A stretch of DNA of 64,000 bases, taken from assembly GCF_004791165.1 (NCBI RefSeq), contig NZ_SRUZ01000001.1, positions 416,382 through 480,381 on the forward strand, read 5' to 3'. The first letter of the stretch is position 1. Each line of letters begins with the position of its first letter. The DNA is from Mesorhizobium sp. M8A.F.Ca.ET.218.01.1.1 (GTDB lineage Bacteria > Pseudomonadota > Alphaproteobacteria > Rhizobiales > Rhizobiaceae). The notes below the pieces were generated by a model, which was not told where the DNA came from, did not search any database, and was given only the letters and a program-made list of their open reading frames with translations. Positions 29,958 through 39,283 of the stretch are shown here, one piece after another. The position numbers and the translations under genes are program-made.

Positions 29958-31553
29958 TCACGCACCAACGGCTTCGTCAGCCGTTTCTTCTTCGGCCGCA
30001 AGCTCGTCCTCGGTGATCCAGCCGGCCTTGAGGCGAGCGGCCAGAACCATCTGCTCGGCATCGGCGCGCGAAACGCCGTGGTTGGCCAGCACGCCGGGAT
30101 AGACCTTGGTCTCGCCGTCCTTGCGTTCCTTCCAGCCGGTGAGGTCGTCGGCGGCATAGCCGGCGAAATCCTCGATCGTCTTCACGCCGTCCTCGCCGAG
30201 CGTCACCATCATGGCGGTGGTGACGCCTGGAATTTCGCGCAGATCATCCGAAACGCCCAGCGCCTTGCGCTTCTCGTCGTGCTCGGCTTCGATCTTCTCC
30301 AGATATTCGCGGGCGCGGGTCTGGATTTCAGAGGCGGTATCCTCATCGAAGCCGTCGATGGAGGCGATTTCGCCGGCATCGACATAGGCGACTTCCTCGA
30401 CGCTGGTGAAACCTTCGGAGGCCAGCACCTGACCGACCATCTCGTCGACATCGAGCGCTTCCATGAACAGCGCCGAGCGCTCGACGAATTCCTTCTGACG
30501 GCGCTCGGATTCCTCGGCCTCGGTCAGGATGTCGATATCCCAGCCAGTGAGCTGCGAGGCAAGGCGCACGTTCTGGCCGCGGCGGCCGATGGCCAGCGAC
30601 AGCTGATCGTCGGGAACCACCACTTCGATGCGCTCCGCATCCTCGTCGAGCACGACCTTGGCGACTTCCGCCGGCTGCAGCGCATTGACGATGAAGGAGG
30701 CGGCCGAAGGCGACCACGGAATGATGTCGATCTTCTCGCCCTGCAATTCGCCGACGACGGCCTGGACGCGGCTGCCGCGCATACCAACGCAGGCGCCGAC
30801 CGGATCGATCGAGCTATCACGCGAGATGACGGCGATCTTGGCGCGCGAGCCCGGGTCGCGGGCGACCGACTTGATCTCGATGATGCCGTCATAGATCTCA
30901 GGCACTTCCATGGTGAAGAGCTTGGCCATGAACTGCGGATGGGTGCGCGACAGGAAGATCTGCGGGCCACGCTGCTCGCGGCGCACGTCGTAGACATAGG
31001 CGCGGACGCGATCGCCATATTTGTAGTTTTCACGCGGAATCAGCTCGTCGCGACGAATGATCGCTTCGCCACGGCCGAGATCGACGATGACGTTGCCATA
31101 TTCGACGCGCTTGACGGTGCCGTTGACGATCTCGCCGATACGGTCCTTGTACTCGTCGTACTGGCGGTCACGCTCGGCCTCGCGCACCTTCTGCACGATA
31201 ACCTGCTTGGCAGACTGGGCGGCGATGCGGCCGAAATCCATCGGCGGCAGCTGTTCGGCGATGAAATCGCCGAGCTGGGCGTCGGGATTGCGCTCGCGGG
31301 CGGAGGAAATGGCGATCTGGGTGGCGTAATCGTCGACCTTCTCGACCACTTCCATCAGCCGCTGCAGCTTCATCTCGCCAGTGTTCGGGTTGATGTCGGC
31401 GCGGATGTTGGTCTCCTGACCATAACGCGAACGCGCCGCCTTCTGGATCGCATCGGCCATGGCGGCGATGACGATCGACTTGTCGATCGACTTTTCACGC
31501 GCGACCGCATCGGCAATCTGCAGCAGTTCAAGTCTGTTGGCGCTTACAACCAT
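29958..31553 (-). CDS. nusA: Transcription termination/antitermination factor NusA
   Basis: The 531-residue product has the N-terminal RNA-polymerase-binding domain ([19 protein letters not shown]), S1 domain ([20 protein letters not shown]), KH1 ([21 protein letters not shown]), KH2 ([19 protein letters not shown]), and two C-terminal helix-hairpin-helix acidic repeats with [16 protein letters not shown] at the end. It modulates pausing, termination and antitermination. It lies between rimP and ylxR in the conserved operon, with 49-base and 29-base gaps. Confidence 0.97.
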   Translation of the reverse strand: MVVSANRLELLQIADAVAREKSIDKSIVIAAMADAIQKAARSRYGQETNIRADINPNTGEMKLQRLMEVVEKVDDYATQIAISSARERNPDAQLGDFIAEQLPPMDFGRIAAQSAKQVIVQKVREAERDRQYDEYKDRIGEIVNGTVKRVEYGNVIVDLGRGEAIIRRDELIPRENYKYGDRVRAYVYDVRREQRGPQIFLSRTHPQFMAKLFTMEVPEIYDGIIEIKSVARDPGSRAKIAVISRDSSIDPVGACVGMRGSRVQAVVGELQGEKIDIIPWSPSAASFIVNALQPAEVAKVVLDEDAERIEVVVPDDQLSLAIGRRGQNVRLASQLTGWDIDILTEAEESERRQKEFVERSALFMEALDVDEMVGQVLASEGFTSVEEVAYVDAGEIASIDGFDEDTASEIQTRAREYLEKIEAEHDEKRKALGVSDDLREIPGVTTAMMVTLGEDGVKTIEDFAGYAADDLTGWKERKDGETKVYPGVLANHGVSRADAEQMVLAARLKAGWITEDELAAEEETADEAVGA

Positions 31554-31602
31554 GTTCTTTCTCCCGAGCCTGTTCGCCGGACCTTTGCGCCCGGCAGCTC
31601 AA

Positions 31603-32250
31603 TCAAATTTCCTGTTCGTGTTCTTCCGTGACGTCCGGTTCCGCACCCTCGGACACATCGTCGTCCGGTTCACCGCGGCGTCTCTTGGCTTCCTTGCGCG
31701 CCCTGTTGTCCTTCGACAACGCTTCGCGAATGAGGTCGTCGGTCAGGATCAGCCGGACATCGGCAATGGCATCGTAGGGCACGCGCACCGTCGGCTCCTC
31801 ACCATAGGCCGCCTTGTCGCGCTCGATCAGCACATCGTTCTCACCGGCCTCGGCGATCTTGCCCTTGAAACGCTTGCGATCGGCGACGACGACCGAAGTC
31901 TCCATCTTCACCAGATGACCGGTCCAGGTCACGAAATCCGATTTGCGCACCAAGGGCCGATCGATTCCGGGCGAAGAAACTTCGAGATGATAGGCCTTTT
32001 CGATCGGATCATCGACGTCGAGCGCCGGCGACACCGCGCGGCTGACCTCTTCGCAATCCTCGACGGTCATGGTGCCGTCCTCACGCTCGGCCATGATCTG
32101 CAGCGTCAGTCCGTTCTGGCCGGACAGATGCACGCGCACGAGGCGAAAGCCGATGCCGCGCAGCACCGGCTGGACGATCAGCGCAATGCGCGCATCGATG
32201 CCGCTTTCGCGGATGATGCGGTCGTCACCTTCGCTTGCCGTTGCAGTCAT
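31603..32250 (-). CDS. rimP: Ribosome maturation factor RimP
   Basis: The 215-residue product assists 30S assembly. Motifs include [40 protein letters not shown] and [20 protein letters not shown], the family hallmark, plus a charged C-terminal tail ([16 protein letters not shown]). The start is ATG 32250 ([10 protein letters not shown]). The same frame is open upstream through a terminator-like hairpin to 32400, but those residues are low-complexity and unlike RimP. It is the first gene of the nusA-infB operon. Confidence 0.94.
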   Translation of the reverse strand: MTATASEGDDRIIRESGIDARIALIVQPVLRGIGFRLVRVHLSGQNGLTLQIMAEREDGTMTVEDCEEVSRAVSPALDVDDPIEKAYHLEVSSPGIDRPLVRKSDFVTWTGHLVKMETSVVVADRKRFKGKIAEAGENDVLIERDKAAYGEEPTVRVPYDAIADVRLILTDDLIREALSKDNRARKEAKRRRGEPDDDVSEGAEPDVTEEHEQEI

Positions 32251-32290
32251 CAATTGCCTGTCGTTCGTTTCGAACCTATCGGCAGGTAAT

Positions 32291-32321
32291 AAAAAAGAGC
32301 GGGACCGGGTGGACCCACTCT
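32291..32321 (-). terminator. Premature-terminator-like hairpin in the rimP leader
   Basis: On the minus strand AGAGTGGG (32321-32314) pairs with CCCGCTCT (32303-32296) with one G-U pair and a 10-base loop, followed directly by a U run (32295-32291). It lies 41 bases before the rimP start with no recognisable minus-strand gene above it. It therefore looks like an attenuator of the rimP-nusA-infB operon. Confidence 0.65.
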
Positions 32322-32538
32322 TCGTCATACCGACCAAGAATTTGAGGCTGATATAAACGATCCGGGCTGGTGTTTCAAGTCCGCAGTCCCGGCCGGACAA
32401 AAGCCTGTGGGTTCAGGGTTGTTCCAGGCGCATGGCCGCCATGCGGCAATCCCCCTGTGAGAGCCCGCGTCGCGCTCTTATTTGTTAGCCATCAAATGAA
32501 TTGAATTGGCTCGCGCTGGCGCGCGGAAGGACAAGATC

Positions 32539-32703
32539 ATGAGCAGCCGCAGGATATTCTCTGCCTTGGGCGATCTCTTCACCACATTCGGCAGCGCCGT
32601 TGCCGCATCGCGCGCCGTGGAAGCCGGGCGTAAGCCACGAGCCGACGACCTGCGCAATCTCGGCATGGACCCGGCCATATTCAACAGGATCGGCCGTTTC
32701 TGA
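32539..32703 (+). CDS. Small protein of 54 residues, DUF1127-like C-terminus
   Basis: The product is a 54-residue basic protein with a GGAAGGA RBS. The N-terminal half is a likely amphipathic helix (SSRRIFSALGDLFTTFGSAVAASRA) and the C-terminal half reads RKPRADDLRNLGMDPAIFNRI, resembling the short helical DUF1127-type modules common in rhizobia that can bind RNA. The name is tentative. It diverges from rimP, and the 5' region holds a CGCATGG/CCATGCG hairpin at 32429-32445. No function can be assigned from sequence. Confidence 0.65.
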   Translation: MSSRRIFSALGDLFTTFGSAVAASRAVEAGRKPRADDLRNLGMDPAIFNRIGRF

Positions 32704-32765
32704 CTGCGATGAGCATTCGATTCGGCTCCCGGCAAGTTGCCGGAGCCGTCGACGGTCGGGAGCGC

Positions 32766-33467
32766 CTACGTCCTGATGAAGGTAAGATAGGCCGGCCGGC
32801 GCTCCTCGCGAATGGCCTTGGCCTCATAGCGTGTACCCGGCCAACCCTCATAGGGACGATGCCAGTCGGCTGCCTCATCCGCCTGCCACGCAAAAGCGCC
32901 ATGCGCCCGGCAATGCAGCAAGGTCCAGTTCACATAAGTGTCGATGTCGGACGCGAAGCGGAATTTTGAGCCCGGCTTCAGGACGCGCGCGAAACGGTCG
33001 AGATTGACCGGGCTGACGAAACGCCGCTTCCAGTGCTTCTTCTTAGGCCAGGGGTCGGGATAGAGAAGGTCGATACCGTCGAGCGAGGACGGCGGCAGCC
33101 AGTCAAGCAACTGGGTGGCGTCGTCGTCGTAGACCCTGAGATTGGCCAGCGGCGCTGCCCGCACCGCCATCATCATCTTGGCCATGCCGTTGACGAAGGG
33201 CTCCACGCCGATGAAGCCGATCGTCGGCGCCTCGGTCGCGCGATGCAGAAGATGTTCGCCGCCGCCAAAGCCGATCTCGAGCCGAACCGCCGAAACCTCG
33301 GTTTTGAACAGGGTCCGCGGATCCGACGGGGCTTCAGCCGTCAGATCGAGCCGATAGGCGCCAAGCCCGCTTTCCAGCGCCGCCGCTTGCTGCGGGCGAA
33401 CGGGTTTGCCGCGCCGACGGCCGAAGAAGGCTTCGGTCGTGCGGCTTGGCCTGTCCCCGTCACGCAT
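32766..33467 (-). CDS. trmB: tRNA (guanine-N7)-methyltransferase TrmB
   Basis: The 233-residue product methylates G46 in the tRNA variable loop. Hallmarks are [14 protein letters not shown] (SAM loop), [32 protein letters not shown] (the family signature) and the C-terminal [18 protein letters not shown] 33467 ([20 protein letters not shown]) is chosen; an in-frame TTG at 33479 is also possible and closer to an AGGA. The gene follows metK by 27 bases, so both are probably co-transcribed. Confidence 0.93.
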   Translation of the reverse strand: MRDGDRPSRTTEAFFGRRRGKPVRPQQAAALESGLGAYRLDLTAEAPSDPRTLFKTEVSAVRLEIGFGGGEHLLHRATEAPTIGFIGVEPFVNGMAKMMMAVRAAPLANLRVYDDDATQLLDWLPPSSLDGIDLLYPDPWPKKKHWKRRFVSPVNLDRFARVLKPGSKFRFASDIDTYVNWTLLHCRAHGAFAWQADEAADWHRPYEGWPGTRYEAKAIREERRPAYLTFIRT

Positions 33468-33494
33468 CGATTGGCGCAAGTCCTGCCGCCGCCC

Positions 33495-34760
33495 TCAGGC
33501 CGCGACAGCATCCTTGAGCGCCTTGGCCAGATCGGTCTTTTCCCAGGAGAAAGACCCGTCACGGCCAGCCTTGCGGCCAAAATGGCCGTAAGACGACGTC
33601 TTGGCGTAGATCGGCTTGTTGAGATCGAGATGACGGCGAATGCCGGACGGCGACAGGTCCATCACGGTGCGCAGGGCATCCTCGAGTTTGGCCTCGTCGA
33701 CCTTGCCGGTGCCGTGCAGGTCGACATAGACCGACAGCGGCTGGGCGACGCCGATGGCGTAGGACAGCTGGATGGTGCAGCGGTCGGCAAGCTTCGCCGC
33801 CACGACGTTCTTGGCCAGGTAGCGCGCCGCATAGGCGGCCGACCGGTCGACCTTGGTGGTGTCCTTGCCGGAGAAGGCGCCGCCGCCATGCGGGGCCGCG
33901 CCGCCATAGGTGTCGACGATGATCTTGCGGCCCGTCAGGCCGGCATCGCCGTCCGGACCGCCGATGACGAACTTGCCGGTCGGGTTGATGTACCACATGC
34001 AGTCGTCAGCGATCTTGAGGTCGCCCAATGCCTCGCGGATATAGGGTTCCACGACCTTGCGGACCTTCTTGGAATCCCAGCTCGAATCGAGATGCTGGGT
34101 CGACAGCACGATCTGCGTCGCCTCCGCGGCCTTGCCGTCGACATAGCGAACGGTGACCTGGCTCTTGGCATCGGGGCCAAGCTTGCCGGCCTCGCCATTG
34201 TTCTCGTGACGGGCGGCGGCCAGGAGTTCGAGGATCTTGTGGCTGTAGTAGATCGGCGCCGGCATCAGGTCAGGCGTCTCGCGGCAGGCATAGCCGAACA
34301 TGATGCCCTGGTCGCCGGCACCTTCCTCGCCCTGACGGTCGGCCGCGTTGTCCACGCCCTGGCCGATGTCGGGCGACTGGCCATGCAGCAGGACCTCGAT
34401 CTTGGCCGTCTTCCAGTGGAAGCCGGCCTGCTCGTAGCCGATCTCGCGGATCGCCTTGCGGGCGACGGATTTGAACTTCGCCGGATTGACGACCGGGTGG
34501 CCCGCGGCATCCTTGAGGATGTTGCCGGCCTTGTCCTTCTTCAAGAGCGTCTCGGGGACGCGCACCTCGCCGGCGATGACGACGCGGTTGGTGGTCGCCA
34601 GCGTCTCGCAGGCGACACGGACTTTCCACGGGTCCATGCCGGTCTTCTTGGCTTCACGATAGACCAGATCGACAATTTCGTCGGAGATCCGGTCACAGAC
34701 TTTGTCGGGATGGCCCTCGGCAACGGATTCCGAGGTAAAGAAGTAGTTCTGCCGCGTCAC
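33495..34760 (-). CDS. metK: S-adenosylmethionine synthetase
   Basis: The 421-residue product is longer than the 384 of E. coli, as in other Rhizobiales. It makes SAM from ATP and methionine. Motifs are [21 protein letters not shown], the ATP-loop region [20 protein letters not shown] (signature [16 protein letters not shown]), [21 protein letters not shown] and [22 protein letters not shown]. The start is GTG 34760 with GAGGGG upstream. Its product feeds TrmB directly downstream. Two palindromes lie between it and praR. Confidence 0.96.
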   Translation of the reverse strand: MTRQNYFFTSESVAEGHPDKVCDRISDEIVDLVYREAKKTGMDPWKVRVACETLATTNRVVIAGEVRVPETLLKKDKAGNILKDAAGHPVVNPAKFKSVARKAIREIGYEQAGFHWKTAKIEVLLHGQSPDIGQGVDNAADRQGEEGAGDQGIMFGYACRETPDLMPAPIYYSHKILELLAAARHENNGEAGKLGPDAKSQVTVRYVDGKAAEATQIVLSTQHLDSSWDSKKVRKVVEPYIREALGDLKIADDCMWYINPTGKFVIGGPDGDAGLTGRKIIVDTYGGAAPHGGGAFSGKDTTKVDRSAAYAARYLAKNVVAAKLADRCTIQLSYAIGVAQPLSVYVDLHGTGKVDEAKLEDALRTVMDLSPSGIRRHLDLNKPIYAKTSSYGHFGRKAGRDGSFSWEKTDLAKALKDAVAA

Positions 34761-34782
34761 GGGTGTCCCCTCTTGAAAAACG

Positions 34783-34799
34783 ATCGGCAGGCTGCCGAT
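34783..34799. promoter_or_regulatory. 17-base palindrome in the metK leader
   Basis: ATCGGCAG-G-CTGCCGAT is a perfect palindrome with 8-bp arms, 23-39 bases upstream of the metK GTG. With only one central base it fits a dimeric repressor site better than an RNA hairpin. It could be an operator for metK or a site for the neighbouring PraR. Confidence 0.45.
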
Positions 34800-34888
34800 T
34801 TTGGCGCGCCACGTGTTAGCGGGGCAAAGCGCTGCTCGTCAAGCGTTGCCGCCGGTCTGGCCTGAATGTCGGAGACGATATCTTGTGC

Positions 34889-34912
34889 CACCGGCGGCGC
34901 ACGCCGCCGGTG
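34889..34912. repeat. GC-rich perfect hairpin downstream of praR
   Basis: Eleven-base arms (34889-34899 and 34902-34912, CACCGGCGGCG and CGCCGCCGGTG) flank a two-base centre, 17 bases past the praR stop. No U tract follows on the minus strand. It may mark the praR mRNA 3' end or shield it. Confidence 0.5.
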
Positions 34913-34928
34913 CGAAGCGCATCGCGGA

Positions 34929-35348
34929 TCAGTCGAGATCGTCCTCGGCGAGCGATTTCACCAGGTCTATGATCCTGCGGCGCACCTTGACGTCGGCGAT
35001 CTTGACAAAGGCCCGGTTGAGCTGAAGCCCTTCGGGACTGCCGCAGAATTCGACGGCGAAAGCCATCGAGCTATCCTCGGCAAAACCACGGTTGGCCGTC
35101 AGCTCCTGGCCCGGCGCATCCTCGAAAAAGAAGGCGACGGGCACGCCGAGTATGGAGGCTATCGCCTGCAGACGGCTGGCGCCGACGCGATTGGTGCCCT
35201 TTTCATATTTCTGGATTTGTTGAAACGTGATGCCGAGATTCTCGCCCAGCTTTTCCTGGCTCATTCCGAGCATATTGCGGCGAAGCCGGACCCGGCTTCC
35301 AACGTGGATGTCGATGGGATTCGGTTTCTTCTTGTTTTCTTCTGTCAT
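34929..35348 (-). CDS. praR: XRE-family regulator, PraR/PhrR type
   Basis: The 139-residue product has an N-terminal Cro/C1 helix-turn-helix (VGSRVRLRRNMLGMSQEKL, LGITFQQIQKYEKGTNRVGA) and a C-terminal segment ending KVRRRIIDLVKSLAEDDLD. In Sinorhizobium medicae the pH-regulated phrR gene lies next to actA (lnt), and in Rhizobium leguminosarum the homologue PraR represses quorum sensing and biofilm genes. Here the same lnt-praR-metK order is present, supporting the assignment. ATG 35348 (MTEENKKKPNPIDIHVG) is chosen; a Lys-rich upstream extension in frame is not conserved in character. Confidence 0.87.
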   Translation of the reverse strand: MTEENKKKPNPIDIHVGSRVRLRRNMLGMSQEKLGENLGITFQQIQKYEKGTNRVGASRLQAIASILGVPVAFFFEDAPGQELTANRGFAEDSSMAFAVEFCGSPEGLQLNRAFVKIADVKVRRRIIDLVKSLAEDDLD

Positions 35349-35487
35349 TTTTTCCTCGCCGAATTTTTTCGGCTTTGTGATTTTTTTCCTGCCCAAAGAA
35401 AACCGGAGGCGACTGCCCCAACAGAACGATCCACCGGCTTCGAGAAATTTTCAGGCGGTACAGTATGAGTTTCTAATGTGCCAACTG

Positions 35488-37080
35488 TCAATTCACCCGT
35501 AGCCTTTGCCTTACGTTCAACAGCACCCCTCCCAGCGCAAACAGCAACATGATCAGCGTCCCGTTAATGCGCCGCTGACGGGACGAAATCACCGTCTGTT
35601 CGGAAACAGGAACCTTCACATCGATGGCCCCGCGCGCGTCGATGGCCAGCGCATCGACGACGCGGCCACGGGGGTCGACAACGGCCGAGATGCCGTTGTT
35701 GGCAGCACGCAACAGGGGCAATCCGTTCTCCACCGCGCGAATCTGGGCCTGCCTGAAATGCTGATACGGTCCCGGCGTGTCGCCGAACCATGCATCATTG
35801 GTAACGTTCACAATAAGCTGCGCTGACGTAGCGTCAACTGCCACCAGATCGGGAAAGATCACCTCATAACAGATAAATGGCAGGGCACGAAGGCCACCCG
35901 GCAGCGTGATGGGATGACGCTCGTTGCCAGCCGTGAACGTCATCGGCCCAGCGACGAGCTGTTCGATGCCGAAACGGCCGAGCAGGTCGGCAAAAGGCAG
36001 GTACTCGCCGAACGGCACCAGATGAACCTTGTCCACGGCATCGGCGATCTCGCCCTTGTCGTTGATCGCCACGACGGAGTTGTAGTAGCGGCTGTCGGGG
36101 CTTGCCGCCGAGCCGCCCTCTTCGCGCACGACGCCAGCGATCAGCATCTGGCCGTCGCCCAGCATGTCGCCCAGCGCCGTCAAGGCATCGGGGCGCTCGG
36201 TGAAAAGGAACGGCACCGAGGTTTCCGGCCACAGAATCAGTTGCGGTTTTTCGTGACCTGGATCCGGCGCCTTGGAAGACAGGCCCAGCAAGGTGGCGAA
36301 GATGCGGTCGCGCACCGAGGCATCCCACTTTTCCGACAGGTCGACGGCCGGCTGGACGATACGGACATCGAGACTGCGCGCCGCCGGCTTTTCGGGGGCC
36401 GCGAGCCTGACATAGCCAAAGCCGGCATGGGCGGCGACGAGCAGGACAAACAGGGCGGCGCCCAGCCGAAGATGCCGGCGGGCCGCCAGCAGCGCCGGCA
36501 GTGCGAAAAGGAAAACCGCGAGCGCGTTCATGCCGATCATGCCGGTCACCGAGACGCTTTGCATCAAAAGGGGGACCGGCATCGCCGCGTAGCCGATGGC
36601 ATTCCAGGGAAATCCGGTGAACAGGAAGCCGCGCAGCCACTCCGCCAGCGCAAAACCGAAGGCAAGGGCAGCGATACGGCCGATATCGCTGCTCCACAGG
36701 AGGCGGGCGACCATCGTTGCGAAGCCATAGAAAAATGCGAGCGCGAAAGGAATGCCGACCACGGCGAAGGGAAGCGCCCAGGCAAAATCGTCGGCCTCGA
36801 CCAGCAGCGCCGAGCCGATCCACCAAAGGCCGGCGAGGAAATAACCGAAGCCAAACCACCAGCCGACGGCGAAAGCCGGCCGCAGGCGCCGGACCAGGCT
36901 GCCGGAGGCTTCGCCGGTCGCGCCGTCGAGCAGCCAGACCAGCACCGGAAACGAAATGAAACAGGCGGCGAAGAAATCGTAAGGCGCCTGGCCCAGCACC
37001 GCCAGCGCTCCGGCGAGAAAGGCCACCAGCGCGCGGCGCCAGCCCCAGAGCAGAATTATCCGGCCGGCAAGGCGCACCAT
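35488..37080 (-). CDS. lnt: Apolipoprotein N-acyltransferase
   Basis: The 530-residue inner-membrane enzyme adds the third acyl chain to lipoproteins. About six to eight N-terminal membrane helices are followed by a periplasmic nitrilase-fold domain with the catalytic triad Glu ([12 protein letters not shown]), Lys ([14 protein letters not shown]) and Cys ([12 protein letters not shown]), plus [18 protein letters not shown]. One more membrane helix lies at the C-terminus. ATG 37080 ([19 protein letters not shown]) is chosen. In Sinorhizobium this gene is actA, needed for acid tolerance. It is upstream of praR by about 140 bases. Confidence 0.95.
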   Translation of the reverse strand: MVRLAGRIILLWGWRRALVAFLAGALAVLGQAPYDFFAACFISFPVLVWLLDGATGEASGSLVRRLRPAFAVGWWFGFGYFLAGLWWIGSALLVEADDFAWALPFAVVGIPFALAFFYGFATMVARLLWSSDIGRIAALAFGFALAEWLRGFLFTGFPWNAIGYAAMPVPLLMQSVSVTGMIGMNALAVFLFALPALLAARRHLRLGAALFVLLVAAHAGFGYVRLAAPEKPAARSLDVRIVQPAVDLSEKWDASVRDRIFATLLGLSSKAPDPGHEKPQLILWPETSVPFLFTERPDALTALGDMLGDGQMLIAGVVREEGGSAASPDSRYYNSVVAINDKGEIADAVDKVHLVPFGEYLPFADLLGRFGIEQLVAGPMTFTAGNERHPITLPGGLRALPFICYEVIFPDLVAVDATSAQLIVNVTNDAWFGDTPGPYQHFRQAQIRAVENGLPLLRAANNGISAVVDPRGRVVDALAIDARGAIDVKVPVSEQTVISSRQRRINGTLIMLLFALGGVLLNVRQRLRVN

Positions 37081-37169
37081 GAATACTTCCGAGTCGCGCG
37101 AATCAGGAGCCAAGATTTATCAGGCCGCGGCCTGCACTCCAAACGCCGGCCGCATGACCGACCATGGCT

Positions 37170-37640
37170 CTACCGGTGCCAACCCTCGATGCGCAAGCCA
37201 CCCAGGCGCTCGGCCTCCTCACGGGAAACAGAACGGATTGGCTGCGTGAACGTCCAGACATGGCCTTCGGGATCGCGCGCCCGATACTGGCGTTCGCCGT
37301 AGAACTGGTCCGCCGGTTCCTGGATTATGGCGGCACCGGCCGCGCGGGCCTGCTCGCAATGCGCATCGAGGCCGTCTTTCAGCCTGATATAGACCGACTG
37401 CGTGTTCTTGCCACCGACCGATGCGGGGCTCGCGACATGATCGGCCCATTCGGAATCGACGATGATGCAACCATCCCCGAACCGCATCTCGGCATGGATC
37501 AGCTTCCCGCCGGTATCGCTGACCACCATGCTGGGCTCGAAGCCGAAGGCCGCTTCGAGCCAATCCAGCGCCGCACGCGGGTCGCGGTAGAACACACCAG
37601 AACCGAGGGCTGGATGCTTGAACGGATCCTCGATTGTCAT
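37170..37640 (-). CDS. VOC-superfamily (glyoxalase/bleomycin-resistance-like) protein
   Basis: The 156-residue product shows the two beta-alpha-beta-beta-beta modules of the VOC fold: SGVFYRDPRAALDWLEAAFGF, KLIHAEMRFGDGCIIVDSEW, SVYIRLKDGLDAHCEQARAAGA and the terminal RQYRARDPEGHVWTFTQP, typical of the PhnB/YycE-like subgroup. Substrate unknown. It sits between lnt and corC in the same direction, 14 bases after the corC stop. Confidence 0.83.
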   Translation of the reverse strand: MTIEDPFKHPALGSGVFYRDPRAALDWLEAAFGFEPSMVVSDTGGKLIHAEMRFGDGCIIVDSEWADHVASPASVGGKNTQSVYIRLKDGLDAHCEQARAAGAAIIQEPADQFYGERQYRARDPEGHVWTFTQPIRSVSREEAERLGGLRIEGWHR

Positions 37641-37654
37641 TGCGCGGCAGCTTT

Positions 37655-38731
37655 TCAGGCCTGTTCGGTGCGCGCCGTGGCGCGCCGGCGGCGCTCGCCC
37701 TTCTGGCTCTGCACGATGCGCACGCGCTTGACGCGGCGCGGATCGGCATCGAGCACATGGAACTCGAAGCCGGGGATGGCCTGCACCACCTCGCCACGCG
37801 CCGGCACGCGGCCGAGCGTGTTGAAGATCATGCCGCCAATGGTGTCGACATATTCGCCATGTTCACCCGCGGCGAAATCCTCGCCGATCATCTTGGCGAC
37901 CTCGTCGATCTCGGCCTTGCCATCGACGATGAACACGCCGTCGCCGGTCTGGGTGATCATCGGCTCATCGTCGTCGTGCTCATCCTCGATGTCGCCGACC
38001 ACCATCTCGACGATGTCCTCGAGCGAGACGAGGCCGTCCGTGCCACCATATTCATCGATGACCAGGGCCATTTGCGTGCGCGTCGTCTGCATGCGGCCCA
38101 TCAAGTCGGAAGCAAGCATCGACGGCGGCACGAACAGGACCTGGCGGATCAGATTGAGCTCGCCGATGGTGCGCGCGAGGTCGACCTGGGCAAGATCAAG
38201 AACCGTGGCGACGGGCGTTTTGCGGCTCGTGCGGCCTTTCCTGACGCGCGCCAGCTTGGTGATATGGGCCAGCACGTCTCGGATATGGACCATGCCGCGC
38301 GGGTCGTCGAGCGTCTCGGAATAGACCGGCATGCGGGAATGGCCGGATTGTTCGAACATGCCAAGCAAGTCACCAAGCGTCGTGGCGATCTCGACCGCCT
38401 CGATATCGGCGCGCGGAACCATGACGTCCTCGACGCGCACTTCGCGCAGGCGCAGGATGTTGTTGAGCATGGCACGCTCGCCAGGCGAGAAGGATTCGAC
38501 ATCGCTCGTCGTCTCGGCGAGCGCGCCGGCGATCTCCTCGCGCAGGCTGGTGCCATTGCGTTGCCGGAACAGGCCCAGCACCCGGTTGAACAGCGAGGGA
38601 CCGGCAGGCGACGGCTCGATGGCGGCGCTGCCAGTGATGGTACTCGGACTTGATCCCTCTTCCGACGTATCGGAAGCCTTGGTCGCACTGCCGGCGTCGG
38701 GGCGGGCGGCAGTCTCTGGTTTGTCGTTCAT
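37655..38731 (-). CDS. CorC/HlyC-type CBS-domain protein
   Basis: The 358-residue cytoplasmic protein has no DUF21 membrane part. A Ser/Thr-rich N-terminal region is followed by two CBS domains (VEDVMVPRADIEAVEI, MALVIDEYGGTDGLVSLEDIVEMVVGDI) and a C-terminal CorC_HlyC (transporter-associated) domain with VDGKAEIDEVAKMIG and DTIGGMIFNTLGRVPARGE. In enterobacteria CorC (YbeX) works with the ybeZ-ybeY-lnt cluster; the same order phoH-ybeY-corC-lnt is seen here. Roles in Mg2+/Co2+ efflux and ribosome function are reported for homologues. Confidence 0.92.
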   Translation of the reverse strand: MNDKPETAARPDAGSATKASDTSEEGSSPSTITGSAAIEPSPAGPSLFNRVLGLFRQRNGTSLREEIAGALAETTSDVESFSPGERAMLNNILRLREVRVEDVMVPRADIEAVEIATTLGDLLGMFEQSGHSRMPVYSETLDDPRGMVHIRDVLAHITKLARVRKGRTSRKTPVATVLDLAQVDLARTIGELNLIRQVLFVPPSMLASDLMGRMQTTRTQMALVIDEYGGTDGLVSLEDIVEMVVGDIEDEHDDDEPMITQTGDGVFIVDGKAEIDEVAKMIGEDFAAGEHGEYVDTIGGMIFNTLGRVPARGEVVQAIPGFEFHVLDADPRRVKRVRIVQSQKGERRRRATARTEQA

Positions 38732-38759
38732 CGTCGTCCGGTCAATTGGTCTTTTTTAG

Positions 38760-39266
38760 TTACGCGTAGGGATCGGGAATGGCAAGCCTTGCAAGCGCGG
38801 CGCGCTCGATGGCTTCCATCTCCTCGGCCTCGGCGTCGGTCTCGTGATCATGGCCCATGAGGTGCAGCAGGCCATGGATGACGAGATGGCAGATATGGTT
38901 CTCCAGCGGCTTGTCTTCCAGTGCCGCTTCGCGCGCCACGGTTTCGGCGGCAAGCACGATGTCGCCGAGCATCGGCGGCAGTGGGCCACCATTCACATGC
39001 GGAAAAGCCGGGAAAGACAAGACGTTGGTGGGCTTGTCCTTGCCGCGCCAGTCCGCATTCAAGGTACGGATATGGGCATCGTCGGAAAAAACAATGCTGA
39101 GTTCGGAATGACCCGTCACACCGGTCTCGGCAAAGGCGGCATCAACCGCGCGATCGACCAGCCGCGTCAGGCTTGCTTCATCGGGCCAGCCGCCCGCTTC
39201 AATCGATATATCGATCTCGACGGGAACCGGAAGGCTCCCGCCGCCGGATGTGTTGTCCTCAGGCAT
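38760..39266 (-). CDS. ybeY: Endoribonuclease / rRNA maturation factor YbeY
   Basis: The 168-residue metalloprotein acts in 16S rRNA 3'-end maturation and quality control. The metal site [21 protein letters not shown] (H-x3-H-x5-H type) and the upstream [18 protein letters not shown] are diagnostic. It lies between phoH (18 bases upstream) and corC (28 bases downstream), the conserved context. In Sinorhizobium loss of YbeY affects symbiosis and small-RNA regulation. Confidence 0.96.
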   Translation of the reverse strand: MPEDNTSGGGSLPVPVEIDISIEAGGWPDEASLTRLVDRAVDAAFAETGVTGHSELSIVFSDDAHIRTLNADWRGKDKPTNVLSFPAFPHVNGGPLPPMLGDIVLAAETVAREAALEDKPLENHICHLVIHGLLHLMGHDHETDAEAEEMEAIERAALARLAIPDPYA

Positions 39267-39283
39267 GAGGCTGCATCGTCACA

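Noticed and set aside
32251..32400. In-frame N-terminal extension of rimP
   Set aside because: The extension crosses the terminator hairpin and its residues show no RimP similarity; [10 protein letters not shown] is a better start.
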